Of a stretch of 64,000 bases of DNA, positions 42,079-54,800 are shown in pieces. Origin of the DNA: CAJBLF01 sp041675025 (GTDB lineage: Bacteria > Patescibacteriota > Gracilibacteria > Absconditabacterales > Absconditicoccaceae). The stretch covers positions 396,908 to 460,907 of the forward strand of contig JBAYUS010000001.1 in the NCBI GenBank assembly GCA_041675025.1, written 5' to 3'. The position numbers and the translations under genes were made by a program. The notes below the pieces were generated by a model. That model was not told where the DNA came from. It searched no databases and worked only from the letters and a program-made list of their open reading frames with translations. Numbering within the stretch: position 1 is the first letter of the stretch; each line of letters starts with the position of its first letter.

Positions 42079-42118
42079 TGATTATTTATATAGCGAGGGT
42101 ATAATAGTATTATATAAT
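42078..42118 (+). promoter_or_regulatory. Promoter region of surface protein 1
   Basis: TTGATT (42078) and TATAAT (42100-42105) with a 16-nt spacer, and another TATAAT at 42113-42118. Leader to the ATG (42142) is 23-36 nt, unlike the leaderless genes. Confidence 0.45.
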
Positions 42119-42141
42119 CCTTTACTGTTTGAACCACTAAA

Positions 42142-44877
42142 ATGATTAAAACAATTGCTAGAAATTACCGTAGAATACCTAATTTGGGTAAGCTTCTTCT
42201 TGGAGCGGTCCTATTTTTGGGGATATTTGCAAGTACTTTCAAATTCATCTATGCAGATAGCATTCCATTTGAGAATAATCTTGCCACTATGTTTAGTTGG
42301 TTAGATACAACAGGATACTATTCCAATACATATTTTAAATATGGATGAAACAATTTTGTAGGTATTATCTTTTGGCAAACAGGACTAAATGTTTCTCCAC
42401 AACAAGAAATTACCATCAATAGTGGAACGGTATTAGAAAAGAAAATTGCTTGTAGTGAACAACTTAGAGGAATTTATTATAATAATCAAAGAGGACGAAG
42501 AATCTGGCCCCTAGATACAGGTAATTTACAAATATTACAAACATCACCATTTGCTACATGATATGGTGATTTGACTATGGAAAACTGATTTTTTACTCAT
42601 TGTATACAAGTAATCTGATGAGGAGGATATATACCTGGATGGAATGATGTTTATGGACAAATAGATCATACGCTTAGTGGTGGACAAACCTTCCGTATGA
42701 TAGCATGAGTAGAATATGATTTTACTTGAAATAATATTATTTCGGGATCAATTTTTTCTCCAACTTTTCAACTTTCATGAGGACTACATACATGATGGAT
42801 GTTTGACGATAACTGAGGTATTGCAGAACTTAGTGTAAATATCCCATGGTGTCAAAGTTTTCAATCAACACCATCAATACAACCTATTATTATTTCACAA
42901 GGTAGTGGTATGCAATTTCATTGTTTTGGTGAAAATGCAGAAGGATATATTTTAAGTATAGGACTTTCATGAGGAACATCCCCTTTCTATACTACTCAAG
43001 CAATACAAACAGGAACATATCAATGGCGATTAACATGATCTGCTTTAGCTATAGGAGACTATCGAGCAACATGTACTGTTCAATGACCTAGTGGTTCTGG
43101 TCCTCAGTGTGGAAATCAAATACCATTTCATGTATGAGACACAATAGTAACTCCCCCAGTATGATCTGGATGTAATCCAAACTTCCAATGAGAAATAACT
43201 TTTTCATCATATAATGGTAGTACAGTTATTAATCCTTCACTTGGATCATATATTACAAATAAAACATGAATCAATCTTCAATGGGCAGCCACTGAACCAA
43301 ACAATTTTGCTATCACAGGAGATTTTACTCTTGGAAATATCGCAGGATTTTATACATGAACTAATATCTTCACTCACTTAGTAACATATCCTATCCAACT
43401 TCTTACTACTACGGGTTGGAATAATTTCGTAAGTACATTTATTACAACATGATCAACAGGTTCATGTACATATTCTGATGCTCCTAAGAGAGTGTATGTA
43501 GATATAATACCACCTACAGCTCCTGTAGTTACCGTACCAACAAATGGCGCATATGTATGTCCATCTCTTCTTATGCCGGTAACACGAAGTGCTTCTATAG
43601 ATACAGGGTCAAATATCTCACATTATAGATATGAAATATATGATAATAATGGAATGTCGACGGGTATCATGATGAGCTGAACAACAACATCTCTATGAAT
43701 TTCACTCAATGTAGCATTACTTCCTTTATGAACATATTATATGAGAATATTGGCTGTAGATAATGTGAATATGGTATCTTCATCTACTACTGTCAGCTTC
43801 ACTACTTCTTCACAATATTGTTTAGGTACAGGTGTTGTAATTGTTACTCCAATTATTTGGCTCAGAAATGTAGATCTTGATAAAGTATATAGATCTGATC
43901 CTATTATAATTCTTGGACTCACTGGACCTACATTAGTAAGTATTTCAAAAGGAATGTTGTTTATCAATAACGGAACTGGTGTATGAAATACTACTGGTAT
44001 GGTAAGTTCTAATGATACTATATATATAGAACTAATTTCTAGTGGTCAATACGACGCAACAGTAAGTTCTACTCTTAGTGTTCTTTGACTCACTGGAACA
44101 TTCTTATTAACTACAAAATCAGGTAACTGTGTTTTGAGTGCAGCAGAACAACTTGTGATTCAAAACATCTATGCAAATCTCAAAATGCAATATAATAATG
44201 ATATTTCTAAACTCTCTGAGTTTCTCAATACTTTCCAAAGTATGGTAGAAGACGAATCAGAACTTACCAATAGTTGTACACTAGAATATCTTCTCCAGCT
44301 TATCAGAGATGATCTTGGATTTGACGGAAATATCGACACTAGTAATCATATCGCTCCAAACTGTAAAGAATATACTATAGGATACGATGGAATACAACAT
44401 GCGTATTATGCACCTGAAACAATAAGCAGATTTTACTTTGTAAATCGTGAAACGCTCATAAGACATCTCGATTATTACAACCCAGGTGATTGTCATATCA
44501 ATACCTATGGTAATAACCTCCGAATCCCTAACGCTAACGATCCTATGAAACATATAGCTCCAAACGGAAAAATTTATCACTTCGTGGGACAATATGGTGG
44601 CTTCTCTGCAACAGAATTCCCTAGTGCAAAATACTTTGACTCTCTAGAAAGTATCATAAGATATATAGACCTTAGAAATCCACCAAAAGAAATTTGGACA
44701 CATACCGTAAATACTGCATTTACTCCAATTACTTTCGCAGCACCAAATGGAAGAGAATATAGAATATTCAATACTGATAGATGATATATGTCCTATAAAC
44801 TCATGAAAGTAAAATACTATCCAACACTTTCTGAACTCAAGAATTATATCAATCGAAATAATCCAAGTAAACGATAA
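42142..44877 (+). CDS. Large exported surface protein with C-terminal APN-K-Y repeat domain (1)
   Basis: 911 aa. The N-terminus (about 17-40) is a signal/anchor: LLLGAVLFLGIFASTF. A G/S/T/N-rich beta body follows, with a fibronectin/Big-like PPTAPVVTVPTNGAYV near 455. From about 665 a helical linker (LSAAEQLVIQNIYANLKMQYNNDI) leads to three units of ~60 residues, each with HIAPNxKxY, then YxxFxNRETLIRHLDYYNPGDCHINTYG, HIAPNGKIY and APNGREYRIF, ending DRGYMSYKLMKVKYY and NRNNP. The same domain ends the next protein. More than 35 TGA glycines. It may be an adhesin or envelope protein; the C-terminal domain could be an anchoring or sorting module (inference). Confidence 0.78.
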
Positions 44878-44890
44878 ATTAACCGTATCG

Positions 44891-44959
44891 ACGTCATTCC
44901 CGACTTGATCGGGAATCCATACACAGCAAACTGGATTCCCGCCTTCGCGGGAATGACGT
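44891..44959. repeat. 69-bp inverted-repeat element (MITE-like)
   Basis: ACGTCATTCCCG...CGGGAATGACGT, with inner GGGAATCCA/TGGATTCCC. Sits between the two surface-protein genes, so may be the remains of a mobile element or a terminator. Confidence 0.65.
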
Positions 44960-44995
44960 ACTATAGGTTCCATTTAGCACTTAGCATTTACAATT

Positions 44996-47900
44996 ATGAA
45001 ATCACCATTTCACCACATCAAACATCCTGAATGACTCTTTGAACATTTTCATAACAAGATTCATCATGCTTTTGCTGTTTTTGCATTGGCAATTATCGGG
45101 ATGCTTTGGGGAGCTTCACACCTCTTAACACCTGCTTCTGCAAGCTGGCAATGGGGATGATTTATTACATCAGATTTTTGGGATCAAAATCCTACAAATG
45201 CAAATATTATGTATGCACTTTTTGGTAATGGAACACCAGGTTCTACAGCATATACAAGATTATGGGATTCTAGTTGTGTGCCAACAAATGTAGTCAATCT
45301 TTATTCTACTTGATTTGCTGGATGAACTTGAATTGCCAATACTATATATATCCTTAATTCAGGAAATTATACTCTTACTATGCCTATAGCTCTAAGTGGA
45401 AGTTGTACTGCTGTCATCGCCAAGGGAAATGTAATTATCAAACCAAATGCGAATTTTTTGCCTATATCTATTTCTGGTCAAAACCAAATAATTCTTGATA
45501 ATATCAAAATTGATGGACAAAATCTTTCAGCCATATGAATCTATATTAGAAATGCTAGTAATAATATTACAATAAATAATATTGATTCATATAATAATAC
45601 TACCGCATGAATACAAATACGTGACTACTCCACAAATATTTCTTTATCTAATTCTAGATTATTTAATAATCAATATGGATGTCTATCTATTGCATCAGAT
45701 ATTGTCGTCAATAATTCCCAATTTTATAACAATACACAGAATGGTATATATATAAATGATGGTATTTGAAGTATTAATAATTCCCAATTTTATAACAATA
45801 CACAAGGAATATACGCTGATTATGATGATTTAACTATCAATAATAGCATTATTTTTAATAATATTGATGAGTGAATATATTTTGATACAATGACATGAAC
45901 ATTAAACAATGTAATATCATATAATAATGGATTATGATTATATGCGGATTCATTATCTGTTATTAATTCTTATGGAACAACTAAATTATTTGGAAATATA
46001 ACGGATATACTTATCCAATGAGGTTCTACATTTACTTTATGAACTACTCCACCAATCGCTACACGAGCAGCAGGAGTATTGGATACTTGAACTATAGCTA
46101 TGGATTATGATCGAGTAACTAATCCTCAAAATGGTAGTGGTCAACGATTACTTAGCTGAACTAATCGAAATCTATTAACATGACGACAAACATTTGATGG
46201 AACAAAAAAACCAATCAGATATATTTTTGGATGAAATATTTTGAAACAAATCGCACCAGTATGGTACAACAATACTACTTTAGAAGAATATAATGATTAT
46301 ACTTCTACAAGATATATTGCTGAACCTGATTCTACTTTACCTATCGATCAACAAGCGTTGGTTAATCAATATTTTTGATCATGATCTACATTTACTCAAA
46401 ATTGGCAGACAAATAATTGTTCACTTTCTGCTTTCCAAGTAAAAACTCTTAATCCATGAACATTTACTATAGCTAACAATAAATTTGAAGATCATACTAT
46501 CTATATCCTTACAGGTGGTGAGTACAGAGCTGCTATCGCTTGAACAGGTAATGGATTTATTTTTAATGGAAATTGTATAGCACTTGTAGGAAATAACGAC
46601 ACAGAATTTACCAAATCAGGTATGGGTGGAATGAAGAGTTTGCTCTATGCCGATAACAAACACAATATTATAATTGATAACATAAAAGCTGACGCAATGT
46701 ATTATAATAATACATGGCTTTCTCCTGCCGCACAATCAGCAATAAAATTTGATGGAGCAAGTAATAATTCTACTATCAATAACGTGCAAGCATATAATGC
46801 TTCTGCATATGGTATTTATCTTGGATTAAATTCACATCACAATACCATCATCAATACCCAAGCGTTTAATAATTCATCTGCGGGTATACACCTTTATTAT
46901 GCTTCTAATTATAATGTAATAAATAACACCCAGACATATAATAATATTAACTATGGAATCTGGTTTGCTAATGGATCAAACAGAAATACTATGAATAATT
47001 TCCAAGCATATAACAATGCTGTTTGAGTATTTTGAGATCTTACTACTCAAGAAAACGTACTCAATAGAGCTGCTATTTATAATAATAGTGACGCTGGTAT
47101 TTATTTCAAAAATGCTTCTGGTAATGCGCTCAATGATGTAAAAATATATCATAATGCTATAGGTATTAAATCACTCTATAGCTCAATAGGAAATCAATAT
47201 TACGGAGAATTTAAAGTCTTTGATAATACATCAACAAATTTTGATGGAACAAATGGTAATGATAGTAGTTTATTTGCTGGTACTGCATGACTTTTCGCAT
47301 ACGCAGGAGTATTGACTACAGGTACAAGTATAATGACATGTTTGGATGGAACAAATCCTACACTTTCTGGAAATGGAGTAGTATTACTTACCAATGGAAC
47401 ATGTACAAATATGTGATTTACGCCTACATTTATATCAACATATAATACATATGTTAATTATATGTTTGGATTAGATATGTATAAACAAAAAATTCCTGTG
47501 AGATATGATAACGGAAATATTCTTATCACTATCCCTTCACAATACGATGCAACAAAATATATCGCTGAAGTATTTGCTATTCGAGATGATACACCAGAAT
47601 CAGTAACTTTTGTATGAAGCTGAACAACACCATTAAATACACGATATACTACTAATATATATACTGCTGGTGTTCTGAATGTTACTGTACCAGTAACACT
47701 AAGTTTCACTCCAAATACTACTTCTGGATATCTTACTATTAGCTGAACTAATCTCTGACTTACTGGTATGGTAAGCAATGGTGATACTATAAAAATAAAT
47801 TTATTGACAAGAACATGATATAATGAAACAGTAACGGGATTAATAACTATCTGAACAGTAACTACAGAAGTAGTAGTAACTACAAGAGGATTAAGTCAAA

Positions 47901-49588
47901 CACCTACTACTGGATCATTTGCTTTTACCAATCTTACAAGTATTCCATTAAATACATTTACGGGAAGTACAACAACTATAGCTGGCTTGGAAACTGGAGT
48001 AACAGCATCTATTACATTTATTCCTATAACAACTTCTGGACGATTAGAAATTTATTCTGGAAGCACTTTGATAGCTTTATGAACAACAGGATTGAATATA
48101 CACAATGGTAATCAAGTAAAAGTTGTTGCACAAAGCAGTACATGATACGGACAAATAACTACTGGATATATAACTATCGGTCTAGGAACTGGTGTGTTTA
48201 CTTTATTGACTAAATGATCAGATACTACCCCTCCAACTACACCTACTATTGTTTATCCACTAAGTGGTGAATCATCATACTTTGTTTCATTTCAATGGGA
48301 TGTAAGTGTAGATACAGGTTCATGATTAGACTGATATACATATGAAATAGCTGATGATATTAATTTTGCGGCTGTCACTAATGCGTGATTTATTACGACA
48401 ACTACAGCAACATTAGGTTCACCAAATAGTAATTTTACTGCAACAAACGGTACATATTATTTGAGAATCAGAGCAAAAGACAATGATGGTAACTACTCTG
48501 CTCGAAGTAATTCTGGATATTTCAAAGTTGTAAATTCTAGTATTCGAAACATTACCAACAAGACTAATGTTAATTTATGAATTGATTATGATTCCAATGA
48601 AATTATTCTCACAGGTATAAAACCAGGATTGATGGTTTGGGCTAGTGTCAGCGATAGCGGAACAATTTCAAAAAATGGAAGTAATAAAGGTACAGGTACT
48701 TTCGTACAAAACGGTGATATCGTTTATATAACACTTAAATCAAGTACTTGATATAATAAAACTCTTTCCTCAGTACTTACTATAGCAAATAGAACTTTGC
48801 AATTTAGTGTAAAAACAAAAATACAATCAAACACTGAATGTACTTTGTCTTATGATGATGAGGCTAATATTCAAGCTATATTTGATAGTTTAGTGGAAAG
48901 TTATTCTGGAGATATAAATAAATATAATGAGTTCTTAACTACTATGCAAAGTATGCTTGGTAATGAAATCGATTTCTCCAATGATTGTAATCTTCAATAT
49001 TTACAAAATCTCATCAATACAGAAATAGAAATGAATATAGCCGGTACTATAAATACAGGAAATCATATAGCTCCAAACTGTAAAGAATATCCAGTAAGTT
49101 TTGATTTTGGAAGGATAGCGTATACTTCACCAGTATTTAAATCTGTGACATATTTCGCAAACCGTGATTCACTTGTTAGATATATTGATTCAAATAATCC
49201 TGGAGATTGTCATGTTAATACCTATGGTGTATCATCATGGTCTTTTGTTAATATTAACCCTAACAAACATATTGCTCTAAATGGAAAAATATATATCATC
49301 TCTTCTGATGGTCAGTGATATTATTCTAATGACTTTTTGGTGAGAAAATATTTTACAACAATCAGCGCACTTCGTATTTATGTAGATGGTAAAAATATTC
49401 CTCAAGATATTCGAAATCACCAAGTAGATACAAACTTTACTCCACAAAACTATATAGCACCAAATAATAAAGAATATAAAATATATAAAACTGATAGATG
49501 ATATATGTCATATAAACTTATGAAGGTAAGATACTTTTCTACTCTTGCAGATATCCAATCATTTATTAGTAGAAACAATCCGAGATAA
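44996..49588 (+). CDS. Giant exported surface protein with beta-helix repeats and C-terminal APN-K-Y domain (2)
   Basis: 1530 aa. An N-terminal helix (about 25-45, FAVFALAIIGMLWGASHLL) ends in a possible cleavage site LTPASA. Residues ~150-330 and ~540-720 are parallel beta-helix (NosD/PbH1-like) repeats rich in N, with units such as YNNTQNGIYINDG and YNNINYGIWFANG. Beta-sandwich-like regions follow (~760-1200), with Ig/Fn3-type PPTTPTIVYPLSGE. From ~1260 the helical linker and three HIAPN(C/G)KEY units repeat the end of the previous protein, ending KLMKVRYF and SRNNP. About 55 TGA glycines. It is 118 nt after the first gene. Binding to host or surface is inferred. Confidence 0.82.
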
Positions 49589-49609
49589 TAATTCTGATTT
49601 CAAACTAAG

Positions 49610-49640
49610 AATCCCTGCATATCCTGCGGGGTTTTTTTTA
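49610..49640 (+). terminator. Terminator after surface protein 2
   Basis: CCCTGCA-tatcc-TGCGGGG with seven T residues. Confidence 0.75.
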
Positions 49641-49731
49641 TTAAGAATTTACTTGATTTTCCTTGCTTATTTCCTATATATACCACATAAAAATAAAAAG
49701 TCAAATAATACTAAATTAAAACAAAAATTCT

Positions 49732-50454
49732 ATGAAAACACAAATTGAAAATTATTCATTTGATGAATTATTAAATAATATCATCAGGTATGCTCTAAAG
49801 ATTGGAGCTATCAAAATCCGTCCCACCGAACCTTTCACCTGGGCATCAGGATTCAAAATGCCTATTTACAATGACAATCGTATGTTATTGGCATTTCCTG
49901 AAAGCAGAACTATGATTATCGAACTTTTAAAGAGGAAATTTCAGCAGGAAGACATCCAATCTCAAGCTATCGCCGGTACCGCGACCGCAGGAATCCCTTG
50001 GGGAGCAATACTTGCTCACGAGCTTGAACTACCCTTCGTCTACATCCGTGACAAAGCGAAAGATCATGGTCTTAAAAATCGGATCGAAGGATTGAATGCT
50101 GATGAGGATTTTAATGGTGCAAAAGTGGTTGTTATCGAAGATCTCATTTCCACCGGTAATAGTTCCGCCAATGCCGTTCAGGCAGTACAGGAAGCAAAAG
50201 GAAATGTATATTCCTGTCTCTCCATATTCAATTATGGATTTCCTGAAGCACAACAGCTTTTTGCTAACCTTACACCCCCGGTCATGGTTCAATCACTCAT
50301 TACCTATCCTCGACTTCTCGAAGAAGCAATAAAAATTTATTACCTGCAACCCGACCAGATTAATATGCTGAAAGACTGGAACGAAAATCCGTTTGAATGG
50401 GGAATAAAAAATGGATTCCCAAGACTTGAAGAAAAAAAATTATTAACTAACTAA
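49732..50454 (+). CDS. pyrE: Orotate phosphoribosyltransferase, probably acquired
   Basis: 240 aa. OPRTase converts orotate + PRPP to OMP in pyrimidine synthesis. Signatures: IKIRPTEPFTWASGFKMPIYNDNR, KDHGLKNRIEG, and the PRPP loop VVVIEDLISTGNSS. The middle (49,980-50,300) is clearly more GC-rich than its surroundings, uses codons such as ACC, GGT and CGT, and has no TGA glycine, unlike the recoded neighbours. A horizontal acquisition from a standard-code donor, perhaps Bacteroidota-like, is inferred. It has terminators on both sides and no other pyr genes nearby, so it may serve salvage or scavenged orotate. Confidence 0.92.
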   Translation: MKTQIENYSFDELLNNIIRYALKIGAIKIRPTEPFTWASGFKMPIYNDNRMLLAFPESRTMIIELLKRKFQQEDIQSQAIAGTATAGIPWGAILAHELELPFVYIRDKAKDHGLKNRIEGLNADEDFNGAKVVVIEDLISTGNSSANAVQAVQEAKGNVYSCLSIFNYGFPEAQQLFANLTPPVMVQSLITYPRLLEEAIKIYYLQPDQINMLKDWNENPFEWGIKNGFPRLEEKKLLTN

Positions 50455-50455
50455 C

Positions 50456-50488
50456 AAAAAATCGCTCATTTTCTATGAGCGATTTTTA
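50456..50488 (+). terminator. Terminator after pyrE
   Basis: AAATCGCTCAT/ATGAGCGATTT with T-runs on both strands; also faces nusB. Confidence 0.85.
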
Positions 50489-50516
50489 TATTTACATTAA
50501 GATTATATCTTATATC

Positions 50517-51098
50517 CTAGTTCTCTTCGTTGACAATCTTGTGCATAATACCATTGAGAAGTTTTGGTGCACCTTCATCAGAATATCTTTTTGCGAGCTC
50601 TATCATTTCATTAAGTAATACTTCTTTTGGTGTCTCAAGTTCTTTCCATTCTACGTACCCAAGAAGGAATATTGCTTGATCCAAAGGATCCATTTGAATG
50701 TATTGAAACGTTTGTGCATACTTATTTACTTTTTGACTTACCTCATCAATATATTTCGTGAAATTGATTCCTACCTTTGTGATATAATCAAAATCAATAT
50801 CTTCTATCAATCGTTGATCAAAAAAACAGTCAATAAATTCTTTGAAATCTTCTATAGTATAAATCGTCATATGAGTCTTTATTTCTTCTTTCAATTTTTC
50901 TTTTTCTTTATCATACATCCCTTTATCAGTCTTGAATATATAATCTATAAATAAAGATTCTGTAAGCATTTTATCTTCCAAAAGCAAATTAACAAAAAAA
51001 CAATGCTGATACAAATAGGAAAGTACTATTTTTCTCGCATTGATTCTTGCTTTTATGTTCATGAACTGATGATAGAAACTAAAGACCGACTTCTTCAT
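50517..51098 (-). CDS. nusB: Transcription antitermination protein NusB
   Basis: 193 aa, all-helical. The N-terminus has KARINARKIVLSYLYQ, the BoxA-binding start of NusB, and the C-terminus LDQAIFLLGYVEWKELETPKEVLLNEMIELAKRYSDEGAPKLLNGIMHKIV is diagnostic. It works with NusA, NusG and S10 on rRNA. An internal ATG (residue 13) also gives a plausible start. It is last in the minus-strand run. No TGA codon is present. Confidence 0.93.
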   Translation of the reverse strand: MKKSVFSFYHQFMNIKARINARKIVLSYLYQHCFFVNLLLEDKMLTESLFIDYIFKTDKGMYDKEKEKLKEEIKTHMTIYTIEDFKEFIDCFFDQRLIEDIDFDYITKVGINFTKYIDEVSQKVNKYAQTFQYIQMDPLDQAIFLLGYVEWKELETPKEVLLNEMIELAKRYSDEGAPKLLNGIMHKIVNEEN

Positions 51099-51099
51099 G

Positions 51100-51164
51100 G
51101 TTACAGGTTACAAGTTGCAGGTTATTTTCAATTCTGAATTCTGCATTCTAAATTCTGAATTAGT
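51100..51164. repeat. Dispersed repeat between nusB and rpmF
   Basis: GGTTACAGGTTACAAGTTGCAGGTT plus AATTCTGAATTCTGCATTCTAAATTCTGAATT: joins the two dispersed repeat families seen at 20560 and 4660. Confidence 0.5.
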
Positions 51165-51395
51165 CTAAGCATCTACTACTTTATCTTTACTCTTACTCTT
51201 GATAGTAATAATTTGTTTTCCTTTGTAATATCCACAAACTGGACATACTCTGTGAGCAAGTTTTTTAGCTCCACAGCTTTTACATGTAGAAATTTGATGT
51301 GCTTCTACCATTCTTTGAATATTTAATCTTTCCCACGTAGAATGTCTTTTGCGTCCTTGTGATTGGGAAATTTTCTTTTTTGGTCCGATTGTCAT
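51165..51395 (-). CDS. rpmF: Ribosomal protein bL32
   Basis: 76 aa. GPKKKISQSQGRKRHSTW at the N-terminus and a zinc ribbon CKSCGAKK...CPVCGYYKGKQI are typical of bL32. It is 42 nt downstream of rpmA on the same strand; the C-terminus ends with a basic tail. No TGA codon. Confidence 0.95.
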   Translation of the reverse strand: MTIGPKKKISQSQGRKRHSTWERLNIQRMVEAHQISTCKSCGAKKLAHRVCPVCGYYKGKQIITIKSKSKDKVVDA

Positions 51396-51437
51396 AACTT
51401 ATCGTGAAATGATTAAAAAATTATTGAAATTCCAATA

Positions 51438-51716
51438 TTATACAGCGGCTATATCCACAACAGTTTTGAGATATTTTCTACCATCGAATCTTATTTTTTT
51501 CTTCTTACTGAATACAACTTTTCCATCAATTTTTGCATGAACAGAAAAATCAGTACCCAAATATGTATTTTTTCCACATTCATATTTTGATCATTTTTGT
51601 CTGATTACAATATTTCATGCAACAGCTGTTTGTCCTCCGAATACCTTAACTCAACGATACTTTGGATTCGAATCTCTAAGATTTTTCGCCGATCAACCGG
51701 CTTTTTTGTGTGCCAT
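51438..51716 (-). CDS. rpmA: Ribosomal protein bL27
   Basis: 92 aa. MAHKKAGGSAKNLRDSNPKYRGVKVFGGQTAVAGNIVIRQ is diagnostic; glycines at GGS, YRG and VAG are TGA codons at invariant positions, which is strong evidence for recoding. No N-terminal extension needing cleavage is present. rplU (L21), its usual neighbour, is not adjacent; instead it sits after rpoC. Confidence 0.96.
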
Positions 51717-51833
51717 TTTATAATATAACTAACGATTAAAAACGATATTTAGATTTTGTAGGCTTGTATATAGCAATTTCGATACTATTTTCAAGCCTTA
51801 CTTTGACAATTCTCTTAAATATTAGTGTTTAAA

Positions 51834-54800
51834 TTATCCTTGAATATCTACTCCATGATCTTTTCTGTAAATTTCACCTACTGGTAATAATCTTCCGATA
51901 ATAACATTTGATTTAAGATCAGATAATTTATCAATAGATCCTTTAAGTGATGACGCTACCATTACTCTGATAGTTTCTTGGAACGATGCTGCAGACAACC
52001 ATGAATCTGTTTCTTTAGCAATATTTGTCAATCCTAATGCTAATCTTCTTCCTTTAGCTGCCTTTTTACCTTCAGCTACAAGTTCTTTGTTTACCTTGAT
52101 AAATTCTTCGTATTTGATGTGTGTTCCAGGTATGAAACTACTATTTCCAGAATCTTCTATAAAGACTTTAGAATATAATTGTTTTACGACTACTTCGATA
52201 TGTTTATCATTAATATCTTGTCCTTGAGATCAGTACACTTTTTTAACTTCTCTGATAATATATTTTTGTGATTCTAGGTCTCCTACAATATTTTTATATT
52301 CTTTGATAGACAACGCTCCGTTAGTAATAATTTCTCATTTGAATATTTCTTCTCCATTTTTTTTGATTGGATATAATCCTGTCAATGATTTAATATATTC
52401 TTCTTGAACACCAAGGATAATATGATCTGATTTAACTTCTAATATTTTCCCTGCTTCTTTAACCTTGAGTTTACTCTTTCCTTTGACTGCAAATACTCAT
52501 CATTTTTCAATTTCTTCTCATTTTTTCACATCAAGTTTATATCATTTTTTGAGTAAGTAAGTTTTTTTCTGATATTCAGATACTATTTTTACATATCTCA
52601 ATTTATTTGTCTCATAGAATGTAACTTTTCCATCAAAAGGTGCAATGATAGCTGGATTTTTTGGATCTCTTACTTCAAAAAGTTGTTTTACTCTATCGAT
52701 ACCTAATGTTGTAGGATCTACTCACTTTGTAACTCATCCTCCATGGAATGTATTTAACGTCAACTGTGTTGATGGTTCTCCTATAGATTGCGCAGCAATA
52801 ATACCTACTGCCACTCATATTTCTACCATTCTTCTTGTTGAAAGATCTGTTCCATAACATTTTTGACAGATTCCACTGATACTATGACAGATAAGTGGTG
52901 TTCTTATTTTTACTTCTGTTGTTCCCATATCTTGAAGTAATTGTATATTTTCTTTATCTAACAAATCATCTTTACCTAAAATTACATTTCCTTTTTTATC
53001 AAGTACATCTTCTGTAAGTACTCTACCAGCAATCAAACTATAGAAATTTTCATCTCTAAGTTCTGATTCTTGTTTTGAATATACAACATATTTTTCACTT
53101 CCACAATCATGTTCTCTAATAATAACTTCTTGTGAAGCATCACAAAGTTTTCTTGTTAAATATCCTGATTCAGCTGTTCTCAATGCCGTATCTGCTTTTC
53201 CTTTTCTTCCTGCATGCGCAGAGATAAAGTATTCAATAGGTCTCAATCATTCTACGAATGAATTCTTGATTGGAAGTTCAATAATTTCTCCTTGTGGATT
53301 TACTACCAACCCTTTCATACCTGCAATCTGCGTCATATGTGTTTGTGATCATCTCGCTCATGAATCTACCATTGTATACAAATCTTGTCCTGGTACAGTA
53401 ATTCATTGTAAACTTTCTTCAATTCTTTTTTTAACGTCAGTCCAGATTTGAATAATAAATCTATGTTTTTCTTCTTCAGAAAAGAATCCTTTGAAAAAAT
53501 ATTTATAGACTTCATTTGCCATAAGATCACCATTTTTGAGTTCTTCTTCTTTTCCTTGTGGCACTTTCATATCAAGAATATTTACTGATGTTGCTCACAT
53601 TGTTGCATATTTAAATCAGTAATCTTTAATATCATCGGCTACATTAACTGTAGTTTGCATACCACATTCATCAAAAATTCTACTGAGTAATTTTTTAAGA
53701 TCTTTATTTTTTAATTTCATATTAATAAATCTAATTTTTTCAGGAATAATTCAGTTGAAAATTACTCTTCCTACCATTGTATTAATCGGTGTACCTTGAT
53801 AATTTAGTATAATTTTATCTTTTACAAAAATTTCTCCATTACTATAACTATTGAGTACACTATCTATATTAGGAAAAATTCCTGTTATAGGTTTATTTTG
53901 CCATTCTTCTTCTGTAGTATATTGAGGTGTTCTATGATCATAAAAATCTGTAAGATAATAAGCACCAAGTACCATATCTTGTGAGTGTGTAATTGTTGGA
54001 TCTCCTGATCCTGGTTTCAAAATATTTTTGTCTGCAGCAATAAGTTCTCTTGCTTCTCTTTGTGCTTCATCAGAAATTGGCAAATGAATCGCCATTTGAT
54101 CTCCATCGAAATCGGCATTAAACGCTGGACACACTAACGGATGAATTCTGATTGTTTTACCTGGCATCAATACAATTTTGAATGCTTCAATAGAAAGTCT
54201 GTGTAGTGTTGGCGCACGATTTAATAATACCCATTTATCTTTGATAACTTCTTCAAGAAATTTCAATGCTAATGGTGATTCTTCTTTGATAAGTTTTTCA
54301 GCTTGTTTAGGAGTATATACTATTTTCTTTTCAATAAGTTTTCCAATAATGAATGGAGTAAACATTTTAACAGCAATATAGATTGGTAATCCACATTCAT
54401 CAAGTTTAAGTTTAGGACCAACAGTAATAATCGATCTTCCTGAATAATCTACTCTCTTTCCAAGTAAGTTTTTTCTAAATATTCCTTCTTTACCAGAAAG
54501 CATATCAGAAAGTGATTTAAACACTTTGATACCTGCACCACTACCACCTGCAGCAGCCTTTTCTCCTACTAAGAGATTATTTACTGATTCTTGTAAAAGT
54601 CTGATTTCATTTTTCTTTACTACATCAGGCATTCCTACTTGAATCATTTTTTTCAATCTAATATTTCTCATCAGTACACGTCTGTAGAATAAGTTAACAT
54701 CTGATGATGCAAACTTTCCTCCTTCAAGCTGTACTACTGGTCTAAGATCAGGTGGAATAACTGGTAACTTTTTAATTACCATATTTTCTGGTTTTACTCC

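Noticed and set aside
45500..47200. Tandem DNA repeats in the surface gene as an assembly artefact
   Set aside because: Units vary in sequence but fit beta-helix coils at protein level, which is expected for NosD-like repeats.
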